Below, piece after piece: positions 1 to 7,261 of a stretch of 64,000 nt of DNA; within the stretch, counting starts at the first letter, position 1, and every line of letters starts with the position of its first letter. This DNA comes from Planctomycetia bacterium (GTDB lineage Bacteria > Planctomycetota > Planctomycetia > Pirellulales > UBA1268). Both the position numbers and the translations under genes were made by a program. The notes beneath the pieces are model-generated. The model was not told the DNA's origin and did not search any database. It worked only from the letters and a program-made list of their open reading frames with translations. The stretch is taken from NCBI GenBank assembly GCA_014192425.1, contig BJHK01000002.1, positions 112,147-176,146 on the forward strand, in the 5' to 3' direction.

Positions 1-2130
1 CCCTGCACCTGAAACTCCGTCGCCGCGTCCTCCAGATACAGCGATGAGCGGGTGTCGCGCGGCGGGCTCAAAAACCAGTGCACCGGGTCGATGTTCACCC
101 GGATGTCGATCGCGTGGGGCTTGAGCCTCTCTCGCCGAAGAGGAGGCCACGAGGCCGGCCCGCTCCGTGCCCCGCCGCTGCCGCCGGATCCACCGCCGCG
201 CCGCCCGCATGCTCCGCGTGAGCACGATTGGGTAGTGGTCGCGAAACTCCGCGAAGAGCTCGCGGCCGAGCTCCGCCTCACCGTCGAGAAGGGCCTTCAC
301 GAAGCGGGAGACGTGTTCCGCGCGGAAGGAACGCATCGAGGTGGAGAGGTGGAGGGCGGGGTGGGTGGTGAGGGTGCCGGGGGTGGCGCCGGCGCCGGAA
401 AAGGTGTCGGCGACCGTTTTCGGGGCTAAGCCGGAAAAGGTGCCAGCCACCATTTCCGGGGCGGAAATGGGTGCAGGCACCGTTTCCTCGTCAAACGTGG
501 GGGCAGGCAGCGTTTCCTCGTCGAACGTGGGGGCAGGCACCGTTTTCGCTCGCGATTTCGAAAGCCGGTCGAGGGCGCCCGAGGCCGCGTACTCGGAGTC
601 GGTGAGATGCGGCGAAATGAAGACGTCCCAGCCGGCAAAAAGCGTGCGGACGCCGTCGAGCCAGGCGCTGATGCCCGCCTCGCCCGTGTTGATCTCCTGG
701 CCGCCCCCCACGAGACACACCACCACCGCCCAGTCGGCATGCCGCTCCATCGCGCCGATGAGCAGCTCCGGCTCCGTCTGCGTGAACCCCGGCAGCCCCT
801 TCTTCCGCTTCATGAAGCTCGCCAGCTGCCGCGCGTCCCACGCCCGCTGGGCCTCGTCGAACACCACGACGTGGTCCACAGGGGCTGACCTGTCGCGGAG
901 CGTGGCGTCGCGGAAGTGATGGACGTTTTGAATGAAGGCCTTCACGGCGGAGCGGCAGAGGCCGATGCGGGGTGGGCCGGAGACGGAGGCGGAAAAGGTG
1001 CCAGCCACCATTTCCGGGGCGGAAATGGGTGCAGGCACCGTTTCCTCGTCGAACGTGGGTGCAGGCACCGTTTCCTCGTCGAACGTGGTGGCAGAGACCT
1101 TTTCCTTCTTGCGACGTTCCAGCTCGTCGCGGGCCAGGGCCTCCCGCAGCACCGCCACCAGCGGCCCATTGCCCGACAGAAAGACGGCATGGGCCGCGTC
1201 GTCGCGCGAGCCGTGACGCGTAGCCACGTTCAGGCCCACGAGCGTTTTGCCGGCCCCGGGCACGCCCGTCACAAACACGATCGCCTTCCGCCGCCGCTCG
1301 CGGGCTCCGGCAATGATCCGCTCCACCGCGGCGCTCGTGACCGCGAGGTTCACGGCCCCCGCGTCGCTGCGGGTGATGTCGTGCACCGTGTGGCGGGCGT
1401 AGAGCGACCGGGCCGCCTCGATGATCGTGGGCGTGGGGGAATAAGAGCCAGTGCCCCAGGTGGATGGGGTGAGGGCACCGGAAAAGGTGCCAGCCACCAT
1501 TTCCGGGGCGGAAATGGGTGCAGGCACCGTTTCCTCGTTCAACGCCAGGGCGATCGCGGGGCCGAGGCCGGCGGCATTGCAGCACAACGGCGGGCGGACG
1601 CCGTCGGCGTGGGGCGGCTTCCAGCGGCGGTCGCTCTTCGGGGCCTCGGTGGCACAGAGGATCGGGAAGATCGCCGCGGCGTGGCTCGGGGCGTGGAAGT
1701 TCTTGAGGTCGAGGCCATAGTCCCAGGCCTGCTCGTAGTCGAGCTGCTCGAACTTCTTCGCCCCCACCTTGAACTCGATCGGAATCACGGCCGTGGACGT
1801 GACGAGCACGGCATCCACCCGCCGGCCGAGCCGCGGGATGTCGAACTCGAGGTGGATCCAGGGGACAGGATGAAAAAGGTGACATCCAGCTTTTTCGCCG
1901 CGGAAAAGGTGGCTGTCACCTTTTTCATCGGCCAAGGCGGCGCGGAGCACGGGCAGCTGCAGCCGCCACGCGGAGAGCTGCTCGGGGGCGAGCGTGTAGC
2001 CATGCGGACTCGCGAGCGGGGCGTAGACCTCGTCGTCGGAGGCGCGGAGGAACGCGGCGACCGAGTCGGCATAGAAGGCGGCGTTGAGGCGCGGGCCGGG
2101 CTGGCCCGGGGCGGCGGTCGCGGAGGACAT
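1..2130 (-). CDS. DUF2075-type P-loop ATPase, 3' end off the left edge, frameshifted near base 130, carrying in-frame palindromic repeats
   Basis: Read on the minus strand from ATG at 2130, the frame stays open to about base 136. It shows a Walker A motif FVTGVPGAGKTLVGLN (about 1240-1285), a Walker B-like VVVFDEAQRAWD (about 850-880), and the family's C-terminal block with DPVHWFL and SSLYLEDAATEF (bases 1-125). That block is only read after a one-base shift at about 126-136, in a CT-rich run, so the gene is either frameshifted or carries a sequencing error. DUF2075 proteins resemble superfamily 1 helicases and often sit in accessory regions; the substrate is unknown. Four palindromic insertions add peptides such as EETVPAPISAPEMVAG without breaking the frame. 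The N-terminus lies inside the first 113-bp repeat. The family is fairly sure; function is not. Confidence 0.75.
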   Translation of the reverse strand, partial: MSSATAAPGQPGPRLNAAFYADSVAAFLRASDDEVYAPLASPHGYTLAPEQLSAWRLQLPVLRAALADEKGDSHLFRGEKAGCHLFHPVPWIHLEFDIPRLGRRVDAVLVTSTAVIPIEFKVGAKKFEQLDYEQAWDYGLDLKNFHAPSHAAAIFPILCATEAPKSDRRWKPPHADGVRPPLCCNAAGLGPAIALALNEETVPAPISAPEMVAGTFSGALTPSTWGTGSYSPTPTIIEAARSLYARHTVHDITRSDAGAVNLAVTSAAVERIIAGARERRRKAIVFVTGVPGAGKTLVGLNVATRHGSRDDAAHAVFLSGNGPLVAVLREALARDELERRKKEKVSATTFDEETVPAPTFDEETVPAPISAPEMVAGTFSASVSGPPRIGLCRSAVKAFIQNVHHFRDATLRDRSAPVDHVVVFDEAQRAWDARQLASFMKRKKGLPGFTQTEPELLIGAMERHADWAVVVCLVGGGQEINTGEAGISAWLDGVRTLFAGWDVFISPHLTDSEYAASGALDRLSKSRAKTVPAPTFDEETLPAPTFDEETVPAPISAPEMVAGTFSGLAPKTVADTFSGAGATPGTLTTHPALHLSTSMRSFRAEHVSRFVKALLDGEAELGRELFAEFRDHYPIVLTRSMRAARRWIRRQRRGTERAGLVASSSAREAQAPRDRHPGEHRPGALVFEPAARHPLIAVSGGRGDGVSGAG
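397..549. repeat. REP-like palindromic cluster 1 inside the DUF2075 gene
   Basis: Contains the core palindrome: a 25-base arm beginning ggaaaaggtgcc, a ggggc loop, and a second 25-base arm ending ggcaccgtttcc, with about 21 of 25 positions complementary. Extra half-units follow (tcgtcgaacgtgggggcagg) together with a diverged unit at 397-425. On the gene strand it is translated in frame as Thr/Pro/Glu-rich peptide (PAPTFDEETLPAPTFDEE). Confidence 0.85.
991..1110. repeat. REP-like palindromic cluster 2 inside the DUF2075 gene
   Basis: Has the same core palindrome as the 397-549 cluster, followed by two half-units (tcgtcgaacgtgggtgcagg). It sits between the Walker A and Walker B motifs of the host gene and is read in frame as TFDEETVPAPTFDEETVPAP. 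Its length keeps the frame, so the ATPase stays open. Confidence 0.85.
1480..1537. repeat. REP-like palindrome 3 inside the DUF2075 gene
   Basis: A single copy of the core palindrome (ggaaaaggtgccagccacc arm, ggggc loop, ggaaatgggtgcaggcacc arm). It lies between the N-terminal nuclease-like part and the ATPase domain and is translated in frame as EETVPAPISAPEMVAGTFSG. Confidence 0.85.
1870..1928. repeat. Second-type palindromic element inside the DUF2075 gene
   Basis: Perfect 15-base terminal inverted repeats, atgaaaaaggtgaca at 1870-1884 and tgtcacctttttcat at 1914-1928, enclose a centre with a ctttttcgccgcggaaaag stem. It is related in style to the ggaaaaggtg family but has a different sequence. 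It too is read through in the host frame (DEKGDSHLFRGEKAGCHLFH). Confidence 0.8.
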
Positions 2131-2205
2131 GGCGGGCAGCCTACCAGACCGGGGGGACAACCTTGGTCCCGGCGGGATTGACAGAAGAATGTACATGCGT
2201 ATACT
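2093..2205 (+). repeat. 113-bp direct repeat, copy A (5' end of the DUF2075 gene plus promoter)
   Basis: Aligns without gaps to 2784-2896, with about 16 mismatches by hand count; the first 37 bases are identical. It covers the start codon region of the leftward DUF2075 gene and, facing right, a -35/-10 promoter for the first toxin-antitoxin-like pair. Confidence 0.9.
2178..2205 (+). promoter_or_regulatory. Sigma-70-type promoter for the DUF4258 pair
   Basis: TTGACA at 2178-2183, a 16-base spacer, and TATACT at 2200-2205. Transcription would start near 2212, which rules out the upstream ATG at 2163 and supports the GTG start at 2247. Confidence 0.7.
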
Positions 2206-2246
2206 ATTTGGCGTGGCCGGCTGACAGTCGTCTGCGGATTCAAACC

Positions 2247-2552
2247 GTGCCCCAACTCTTCGACGAAATCTGCCGGCTTGTGGCTGAGGGCTACTACCTG
2301 ATCGGCGACCATGCGTGGGAGCGGCTTTTGGAACGCGGTATCATGGAATGGCAGATCATCGCTGGGATGGCAGAAGCACGGCTGATCACGGAACGGCGGC
2401 TCGCCCGTCCAAACCCGATCGTCGAAATGCGGTTGCCGCTGCCCAACGGAGATGATTGCAAGGTCGTCTGGAGCCTGCTGCGACGCGAGGGCGTAGCCAA
2501 GCTGGTAACGGCACATCTTCGCGGTGACGAAAACCTTTTCGAAGAGAGCTGA
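2247..2552 (+). CDS. DUF4258-like protein, probable toxin of a toxin-antitoxin pair
   Basis: A 101-residue protein starting at GTG 2247. It has the DUF4258 pattern: an early GDHAWERLLERGI motif, then alternating strand-like segments (VEMRLPLPNGDDCKVVW). DUF4258 proteins are small and RelE-like in size, and are often found beside antitoxins. The stop is followed three bases later by the next start, so the two are co-translated. An in-frame ATG at 2163 lies upstream of the likely -10 box and is less likely. Toxin activity is inferred from family and context only. Confidence 0.7.
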   Translation: MPQLFDEICRLVAEGYYLIGDHAWERLLERGIMEWQIIAGMAEARLITERRLARPNPIVEMRLPLPNGDDCKVVWSLLRREGVAKLVTAHLRGDENLFEES

Positions 2553-2555
2553 CCA

Positions 2556-2783
2556 ATGCGTATAGCCGGACAACGCGTGAAGCGCACAAGGCTCGTGCAG
2601 ACGGACCGACTGATCGTGGCAGTCGAAGTGGAGATGGTGATCCCCGAGTCTGATCCGAGCGAACCATGCCTCGAGTCGGAGATGGTCGAACTACTCCGCG
2701 AAGTGCATGAGCACGCGGTCGAAGGCGATATCGCCTGGCTCAAGACCAAAGGAAAGGTCTATCAACTCGTCGACGCGGCTTGA
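2556..2783 (+). CDS. Small acidic protein, probable antitoxin partner of the DUF4258 protein
   Basis: A 75-residue acidic protein rich in Glu, Val and Leu with no recognised domain. It begins three bases after the DUF4258 stop and ends at the edge of the second 113-bp repeat. Its size, charge and tight coupling fit an antitoxin, but no DNA-binding fold can be seen. The family is not recognised. Confidence 0.6.
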   Translation: MRIAGQRVKRTRLVQTDRLIVAVEVEMVIPESDPSEPCLESEMVELLREVHEHAVEGDIAWLKTKGKVYQLVDAA

Positions 2784-2896
2784 GGGCCGGGCTGGCCCGG
2801 GGCGGCGGTCGCGGAGGACAAAGCGGACAGCCTACCAAACCGGGGGGACAACCTTGGTCCTGGGCGGGTTGCCGAATAAATGTACGGCCGTATACT
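2784..2896 (+). repeat. 113-bp direct repeat, copy B (promoter of the PIN-domain pair)
   Basis: Gap-free match to 2093-2205. The former DUF2075 start codon is mutated here (cat to caa on the plus strand), so this copy keeps only promoter function. Confidence 0.9.
2869..2896 (+). promoter_or_regulatory. Promoter for the PIN-domain pair, weaker -35
   Basis: TTGCCG at 2869-2874, a 16-base spacer, and TATACT at 2891-2896, at the same positions within the repeat as the promoter at 2178-2205. The -35 box is degraded relative to the other copy. Confidence 0.55.
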
Positions 2897-2929
2897 TTTC
2901 GCCGAGTTGCGGTCGCAGCAAAGGCATCC

Positions 2930-3415
2930 ATGGCACGAATCTGCGTCGAAACCACGATTCCGAGTTTCTACTTCGACATCCGCTCGGCGGCGGAAATGGT
3001 GGCACGGCGCAACTGGACCCGACGGTGGTTTGATGCCGCACGGCAATCCAGCGACGAGCTCGTAACCAGCCTGGCTGTGGAAGCGGAGTTACGGAACGGG
3101 GATTATCCGGCACGGCAGGAAGCCATGACGCTGATCGGCGGGCTCGCCCTCCTGGATCTTGACGAAGCGGTTGCCGAGATCGTCGATGCCTACATTGCCC
3201 ACCGACTGATGCCGAGAGATCCCGCCGGTGACGCGCTGCACCTTGCCGCTGCGTCGTATCACCGGTGTGATTTTCTGGTAACGTGGAACTGTGAGCATCT
3301 CGCAAATGCCAACAAATTCGGGCATATTCGCCGCATCAATACAATGCTTGGGATAGGTTGCCCGGTGCTCGTTACGCCCCTGGAACTCTTGGAAGAGGGA
3401 ACCGACGATGAGTAG
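2930..3415 (+). CDS. PIN-domain protein, VapC-like toxin
   Basis: A 161-residue PIN-domain protein. The N-terminal ICVETTIPSFYFD strand has Glu/Thr in place of the usual first Asp. Later acidic positions include VEAELRNGD and DPAGDALHLAAA, and the ending DFLVTWNCEHLAN is typical of this branch. PIN toxins are metal-dependent RNases. AAAGG lies about six bases before ATG 2930. The gene overlaps the next by eight bases, which is usual for toxin-antitoxin pairs, though here the toxin comes first. Confidence 0.8.
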   Translation: MARICVETTIPSFYFDIRSAAEMVARRNWTRRWFDAARQSSDELVTSLAVEAELRNGDYPARQEAMTLIGGLALLDLDEAVAEIVDAYIAHRLMPRDPAGDALHLAAASYHRCDFLVTWNCEHLANANKFGHIRRINTMLGIGCPVLVTPLELLEEGTDDE

Positions 3416-3620
3416 CCTCAGCGAGGTGCGAAAGGTTCGCAAGGCAATGTCAGCCGCCGCGGGGCACGATGTTCGCAAACTCATCGCCCAACTGAACGCG
3501 GGGCGGGAGGAGGTGCGTGCCAGAATCATCTCCCCCGGCGCATGTGCTGAATCCTGCGGCAGTTCGCAAGGCCCACAGAAGACCACATCGGCGGCTGACG
3601 CGGACAAACCGGCAGCGTGA
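3408..3620 (+). CDS. Small protein coupled to the PIN toxin, probable antitoxin
   Basis: A 70-residue protein whose ATG (3408) lies inside the last codons of the PIN gene. The N-terminal half (EVRKVRKAMSAAAGHDVRKL) is predicted helical and basic; the C-terminal half looks disordered. Antitoxin function is inferred from the overlap and size alone. Confidence 0.6.
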   Translation: MSSLSEVRKVRKAMSAAAGHDVRKLIAQLNAGREEVRARIISPGACAESCGSSQGPQKTTSAADADKPAA

Positions 3621-3698
3621 CGGTTAGCGCAACATAGTTTCTGTAAATCGGAAACGCCTGCCGGATCGCTGGGCGTCGTGAAGGACGCGGAAACTCAG

Positions 3699-3771
3699 TA
3701 CCCCCGACAGGGATCGAACCTGTGACCTACGGTTTAGGAAACCGTCGCTCTATCCACTGAGCTACGGGGGC
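3699..3771 (-). tRNA. tRNA-Arg, anticodon CCU
   Basis: A 73-base cloverleaf on the minus strand: acceptor GCCCCCG pairing with CGGGGGU, a D-arm with AGCTCAGTGG, anticodon loop TTCCTAA giving anticodon CCT, and T-arm ACAGG-TTCGATC-CCTGT. The discriminator base is A. CCA is not encoded; the plus strand reads cag next to the 3' end. It reads AGG codons and marks the boundary between the accessory patch and the lipid operon. Confidence 0.95.
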
Positions 3772-3895
3772 CCGCCACGCACGCCGCCGCCCAGGAACGA
3801 CGGCCGCGCACGACGCGAGCAGGCGATGATACGACCCGCCGGCACCGCCAACAAGCAACCGCCCGGCAGGCGGCGTCACCGCGCGGCCGTGACCG

Positions 3896-4555
3896 CTAGG
3901 CCGCCGCGGCCTTGCCCGCGGCGTAGACGTGCGGGTTCAACGTCGGGTCGTTGTACATCTTCATCTGGCGGAACACCCGCAGCGGCCGCGCACCGGCGTA
4001 GATCTCCGCCAGCAGCCGCTCCAGCGCGACCACGAGATGGTCGCGCTGCGCGTCCAGCACCTCCAGCCGGGCCGCCGCCTTCGACCGATGCTCCGGCGTC
4101 GCGTCGGATCGCTCCGCCTGCTCGCGCATGTGATACCGCCGGAGCTCGAGGATCGACAGCCGGTCGATCGCCGCGCCCGGCGTCTCCGTCGCCGCCGGAG
4201 CCACGGCCGGGGCCGCGATGCCGCTGGCAGCGAGATCGGCGATCAGCCAGTCGTCCACCTTCTCGATCGCGTCGTTACGGGCCTGGTTGTAGCGGTCGAT
4301 CGCCCGCTTCACCTGCGCGATCCGAGCGTCGGTCACCGCCGGCGACCGGGCCACGTCCTCCTCGTGCCAGAGGAGGAAGTTGTACTGGTGCAGGTCGCAG
4401 ATCCGACCCCGCAGGCCCTCCTCGTCATGCTCCGGCTCGAAGTCATGCCAGTGGCCGACGAGGTGCGTGAGCAGGGCGTCGATCGTGCGCACCTCGAGCG
4501 GCGGTCCCGAGCGGGGCGCTGTGCCGGGGCTCATCTGCAGGGTCGCGGGCGTCAT
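3896..4555 (-). CDS. DUF4254 domain protein
   Basis: A 219-residue soluble protein. It carries the DUF4254 hallmarks NFLLWHEEDVARS, KRAIDRYNQARNDAIE, ETPGAAIDRLSILELR, YHMREQAE and FRQMKMYNDPTLNPHVY. The start at ATG 4555 has GGAG nine bases upstream; an in-frame TTG at 4570 has no such site. It is the last gene of the ACP/ketosynthase operon, after a 93-base gap. The biochemical role of DUF4254 is not established. Its His-rich helical core and its position suggest something tied to the acyl product, but that is inference. Confidence 0.8.
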   Translation of the reverse strand: MTPATLQMSPGTAPRSGPPLEVRTIDALLTHLVGHWHDFEPEHDEEGLRGRICDLHQYNFLLWHEEDVARSPAVTDARIAQVKRAIDRYNQARNDAIEKVDDWLIADLAASGIAAPAVAPAATETPGAAIDRLSILELRRYHMREQAERSDATPEHRSKAAARLEVLDAQRDHLVVALERLLAEIYAGARPLRVFRQMKMYNDPTLNPHVYAAGKAAAA

Positions 4556-4648
4556 GGCGGCGTTCTCCAAGAGGGTGTGCGGGGAAACGAAGGCGTGGCT
4601 TGTGGTCGGGTGTCGTGGGGATTGCAGAGGGACTGGAGGCGGACCGGC

Positions 4649-5902
4649 TCAGGCCGCCCCGCGGATCACGAGGCACAGGTTCGAGCCGCCGAAGCCGAAC
4701 GAATTGCTCGCCGCCACCCGGACGCGGCGCGGACGGTGGACGTGCGGCACATGGTCGAGCCGGCAGCGCTCGTCGGGCTCGTCGAGGTTCACCGTCGGCG
4801 GCACGGCCTGCCGCTCGACCGCCGCCAGGCAGGCGAGCAGTTCGAACGCCGCCGCGCCGCTCACCAGGTGCCCCGACATGCTCTTCGTCGAACTCACCGG
4901 CACGGAATCGGTCGCGGCCCCGAGCGCCAGCCGGATCGCCGCCGCCTCGGCGACGTCTCCCACCGGCGTGCCGGCGGCATGGGCGTTGACGTAGTCGACC
5001 TCCTCGGGAGCCACGCCGGCATCCTCCAGCGACTTCGCCAGCGCCCGGGCCGCATTGGTCGGATCGCTGCTCGGAATCACCATGTGGGCGCCGTCGCTCG
5101 ACATCCCCACACCAGCCAGCTCACACCGCAGCCGGGCACCACGGGCCAGGGCGGCCGACCGGCGCTCGAGCACGAAGAATGCCCCGCCCTCGCCCATCAC
5201 GAACCCGTCGCGGCCCCGGTCGAACGGCCGCGAGGCCCGGGCCGGGTCGTCGCTGCGCCGGGACAAGGCACGGAGGTTGTAGAAGGCGGCGATGCTCGTC
5301 GGACTGAGGATGTCGCAGCCACCCGCCAGGCAGGCGTCCACCCAGCCGGCATCGAGCCACGTGCGGGCCATCGCCAGGGCGTAGCCGCTCGACGCACAGG
5401 CCGCGGCCACGGTCACCACCGGCCCGTCGAGCCGCAAGAGCCGGGCAAGCGCATGCACGATCGTCCGGTCGCGACGCGGCTCGAACACGCTCGTGCCCCC
5501 GGAGAGGAAGTCGTCCTCCCAACGCTTGAGGTGCTCGGCACCGAGCCCGAGCACGAGCCCGATCCGCGGCACCCGGTCACGCGGCGCAGTCGCACCGCGC
5601 AGGCCGGAGTCGGCCAGCGCCGCCGCCAGCGGACCGAGCTGAATCCGCTCCAGCCGGTCGAGCGCCGCGAAACCCTCCGCCGCCAGCCCGCAGCCCGCGC
5701 CCGGATAGGGAATGGCCGCCACCGGCGCTGCGAACTGGCGCGCGCCGTGCGGGCCGACCGTTTCAATTTCACGGATGCCCGATCGCCCGGCCAGCAGGCC
5801 GGAGGCGATCTCGTCGAAGTTCGTGCCGAGCGGCGACACCGCTCCCAGGCCCGTGATCACCACGGGCTCGCGGCCGCTCCGCGGACCGGACGCCTGGCTC
5901 AT
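4649..5902 (-). CDS. Beta-ketoacyl-ACP synthase (KAS II/FabF-like)
   Basis: A 417-residue thiolase-fold condensing enzyme. The nucleophile Cys lies in VAAACASSGYALAM and the two catalytic His lie in NAHAAGTPVGD and KSMSGHLVSGAA; a C-terminal SFGFGGSN motif is also present. It would condense an acyl chain with malonyl-ACP. ATG 5902 overlaps the stop of the upstream ketosynthase-like gene as ATGA, so the two products are probably made in step and may form a heterodimer. Its sequence is diverged enough from housekeeping FabF to suggest a dedicated pathway. Confidence 0.85.
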   Translation of the reverse strand: MSQASGPRSGREPVVITGLGAVSPLGTNFDEIASGLLAGRSGIREIETVGPHGARQFAAPVAAIPYPGAGCGLAAEGFAALDRLERIQLGPLAAALADSGLRGATAPRDRVPRIGLVLGLGAEHLKRWEDDFLSGGTSVFEPRRDRTIVHALARLLRLDGPVVTVAAACASSGYALAMARTWLDAGWVDACLAGGCDILSPTSIAAFYNLRALSRRSDDPARASRPFDRGRDGFVMGEGGAFFVLERRSAALARGARLRCELAGVGMSSDGAHMVIPSSDPTNAARALAKSLEDAGVAPEEVDYVNAHAAGTPVGDVAEAAAIRLALGAATDSVPVSSTKSMSGHLVSGAAAFELLACLAAVERQAVPPTVNLDEPDERCRLDHVPHVHRPRRVRVAASNSFGFGGSNLCLVIRGAA

Positions 5903-6765
5903 GCCGCCTCCCGCAGGCCGGTTGACGATGAAAACACGCGGGCCGACGCCGGCCGACGGCAGACGCGAAACTCGACCCCGCCGGGCGCGGAGAACGCCCA
6001 CGACACGATCGGCCCACCCTCGGCGCACACGGCCAAGGCCCGGGCAACATCCTCGAACCGCGCCGGCTCGGACGCTTCCCCGTGGCAGGCGACCTGTGGA
6101 CCTCGCGGCATCCGGACCGCAAGCGTGGGCACCGGCAGGTCCGCGGCGTGACCGGTCGCGGACAACGTGAAGGCCAGGGCACGGCACACCGGATCGTCAG
6201 ACACCGACCCGTCGGCGCCGAGTGCGGGCTCGGCCGCCCACTCGGAAAACACCACCCAGACGCCGGGCAGATCGTCACCACAGCCCTCCAGCAGACTGAC
6301 GGCGGCGATGATCCCCTCGCCGATCGCGTCGGGCCCGCCACTGACGCCGAGATGCGGACCGTGCATCCCCAGCCCCACGCTCACGGCCCCGGCGATCGAA
6401 TGCAGCGATGCCTGGGGAACGATGTGCGGCGACACCGTCAGCGGACCGCCGTCGCGGAGGAGGACGAGCGCACGGGCCGCAGCGATGCGCCCCACTTGGC
6501 AGGATGCGGCCACGATCCCGTGCCGCGCATGGGTCCCTTCGTGGGGATGGGCCGCCATCGCCCGGAGGACGGCATGCATGCCGACGACCGTCTGCTCGTC
6601 GCAGTGCCGGAGGAATCGGGCCGGCAGCGCGGGAACGCCCGGCACCGGCTCCAGGTCGCGCAGGCCGTCGATCTCCGCCGCGCGGGCCTCGACGACCGCG
6701 TGGGTCGCCACGGCGAACGGCCGCGGCTCGTTCGCCTGCAACAGCCTGGAAATGCGCATGCTCAT
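5899..6765 (-). CDS. Ketosynthase-like protein without the active-site Cys (chain-length-factor-like)
   Basis: A 288-residue protein with KAS N-terminal-like features (PHIVPQASLHSIAGAVS, then LGVSGGPDAIGEG). Where active enzymes have the Cys of TACASG, this reads VSGGPD, and the C-terminal His motifs are absent. It is also shorter than a full ketosynthase. Non-catalytic partners of this kind pair with an active ketosynthase in type II polyketide and related systems. It is translationally coupled to the active ketosynthase by ATGA. A regulatory or scaffolding role is inferred. Confidence 0.65.
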   Translation of the reverse strand: MSMRISRLLQANEPRPFAVATHAVVEARAAEIDGLRDLEPVPGVPALPARFLRHCDEQTVVGMHAVLRAMAAHPHEGTHARHGIVAASCQVGRIAAARALVLLRDGGPLTVSPHIVPQASLHSIAGAVSVGLGMHGPHLGVSGGPDAIGEGIIAAVSLLEGCGDDLPGVWVVFSEWAAEPALGADGSVSDDPVCRALAFTLSATGHAADLPVPTLAVRMPRGPQVACHGEASEPARFEDVARALAVCAEGGPIVSWAFSAPGGVEFRVCRRPASARVFSSSTGLREAA

Positions 6766-6802
6766 CGAAGCCGCCGGTCAGCCGACCGGCCCTGCAAACG
6801 GG

Positions 6803-7069
6803 TCAGGCGGCCTGCCGGCCCGCCTTGGCGGCCAGCTTCTGGCCAATCACGTCGAGGATGTCGCCGATCGTCCCGATCCGCTCGAGCAGCTCGGTCTCGA
6901 TCTGGATGCCGAACCGGCTCTCGATGTGGAGGACGAGCCCCGCCATGTCGAGCGAATCGAGGTTCAGCCCCTCCCGCAGGGTGGTCGCGTCGGTGAGATC
7001 CTTGTAGGTCTCCCCGGTCTCCTTCTCGAGAAGTTCGAGAACGATCGCCGACAGTTCCGTTCGTTCCAT
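6803..7069 (-). CDS. Acyl carrier protein
   Basis: An 88-residue acidic helical protein. The phosphopantetheine attachment Ser is in NLDSLDMAGLV. AGGGAGAG precedes ATG 7069. It opens the ketosynthase operon and probably carries the growing chain for it. It is longer at the C-terminus (GQKLAAKAGRQAA) than housekeeping AcpP and has no fabD/fabG/fabF neighbours, so it is likely a dedicated carrier. Confidence 0.88.
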   Translation of the reverse strand: MERTELSAIVLELLEKETGETYKDLTDATTLREGLNLDSLDMAGLVLHIESRFGIQIETELLERIGTIGDILDVIGQKLAAKAGRQAA

Positions 7070-7261
7070 GACCCAAACTCTCCCTGTGCTCGTAACCCTT
7101 CCCGGCATTCGGGAACGGGGGCGGGAGAGTAGCGGATCGGTCTTCGGCCGCGAAGGCCAAAAACGGGTATAGTTCCGGGTGTTTTCACCTTCCTGCGGGC
7201 CGACCGAAGCCTGCATCGCCCACCTGCCCATGAGTAAGCGTCGGCACTGCCGGCCTCCTCG

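Noticed and set aside
52-429. 125-residue plus-strand frame at the left end
   Set aside because: It is antisense to the conserved DUF2075 C-terminal block.
3929-6151. Very long plus-strand frame antisense to the ketosynthase operon
   Set aside because: It is Arg/Pro/Gly-rich with no motif and runs opposite clear, motif-bearing genes; it is a GC-content artefact.
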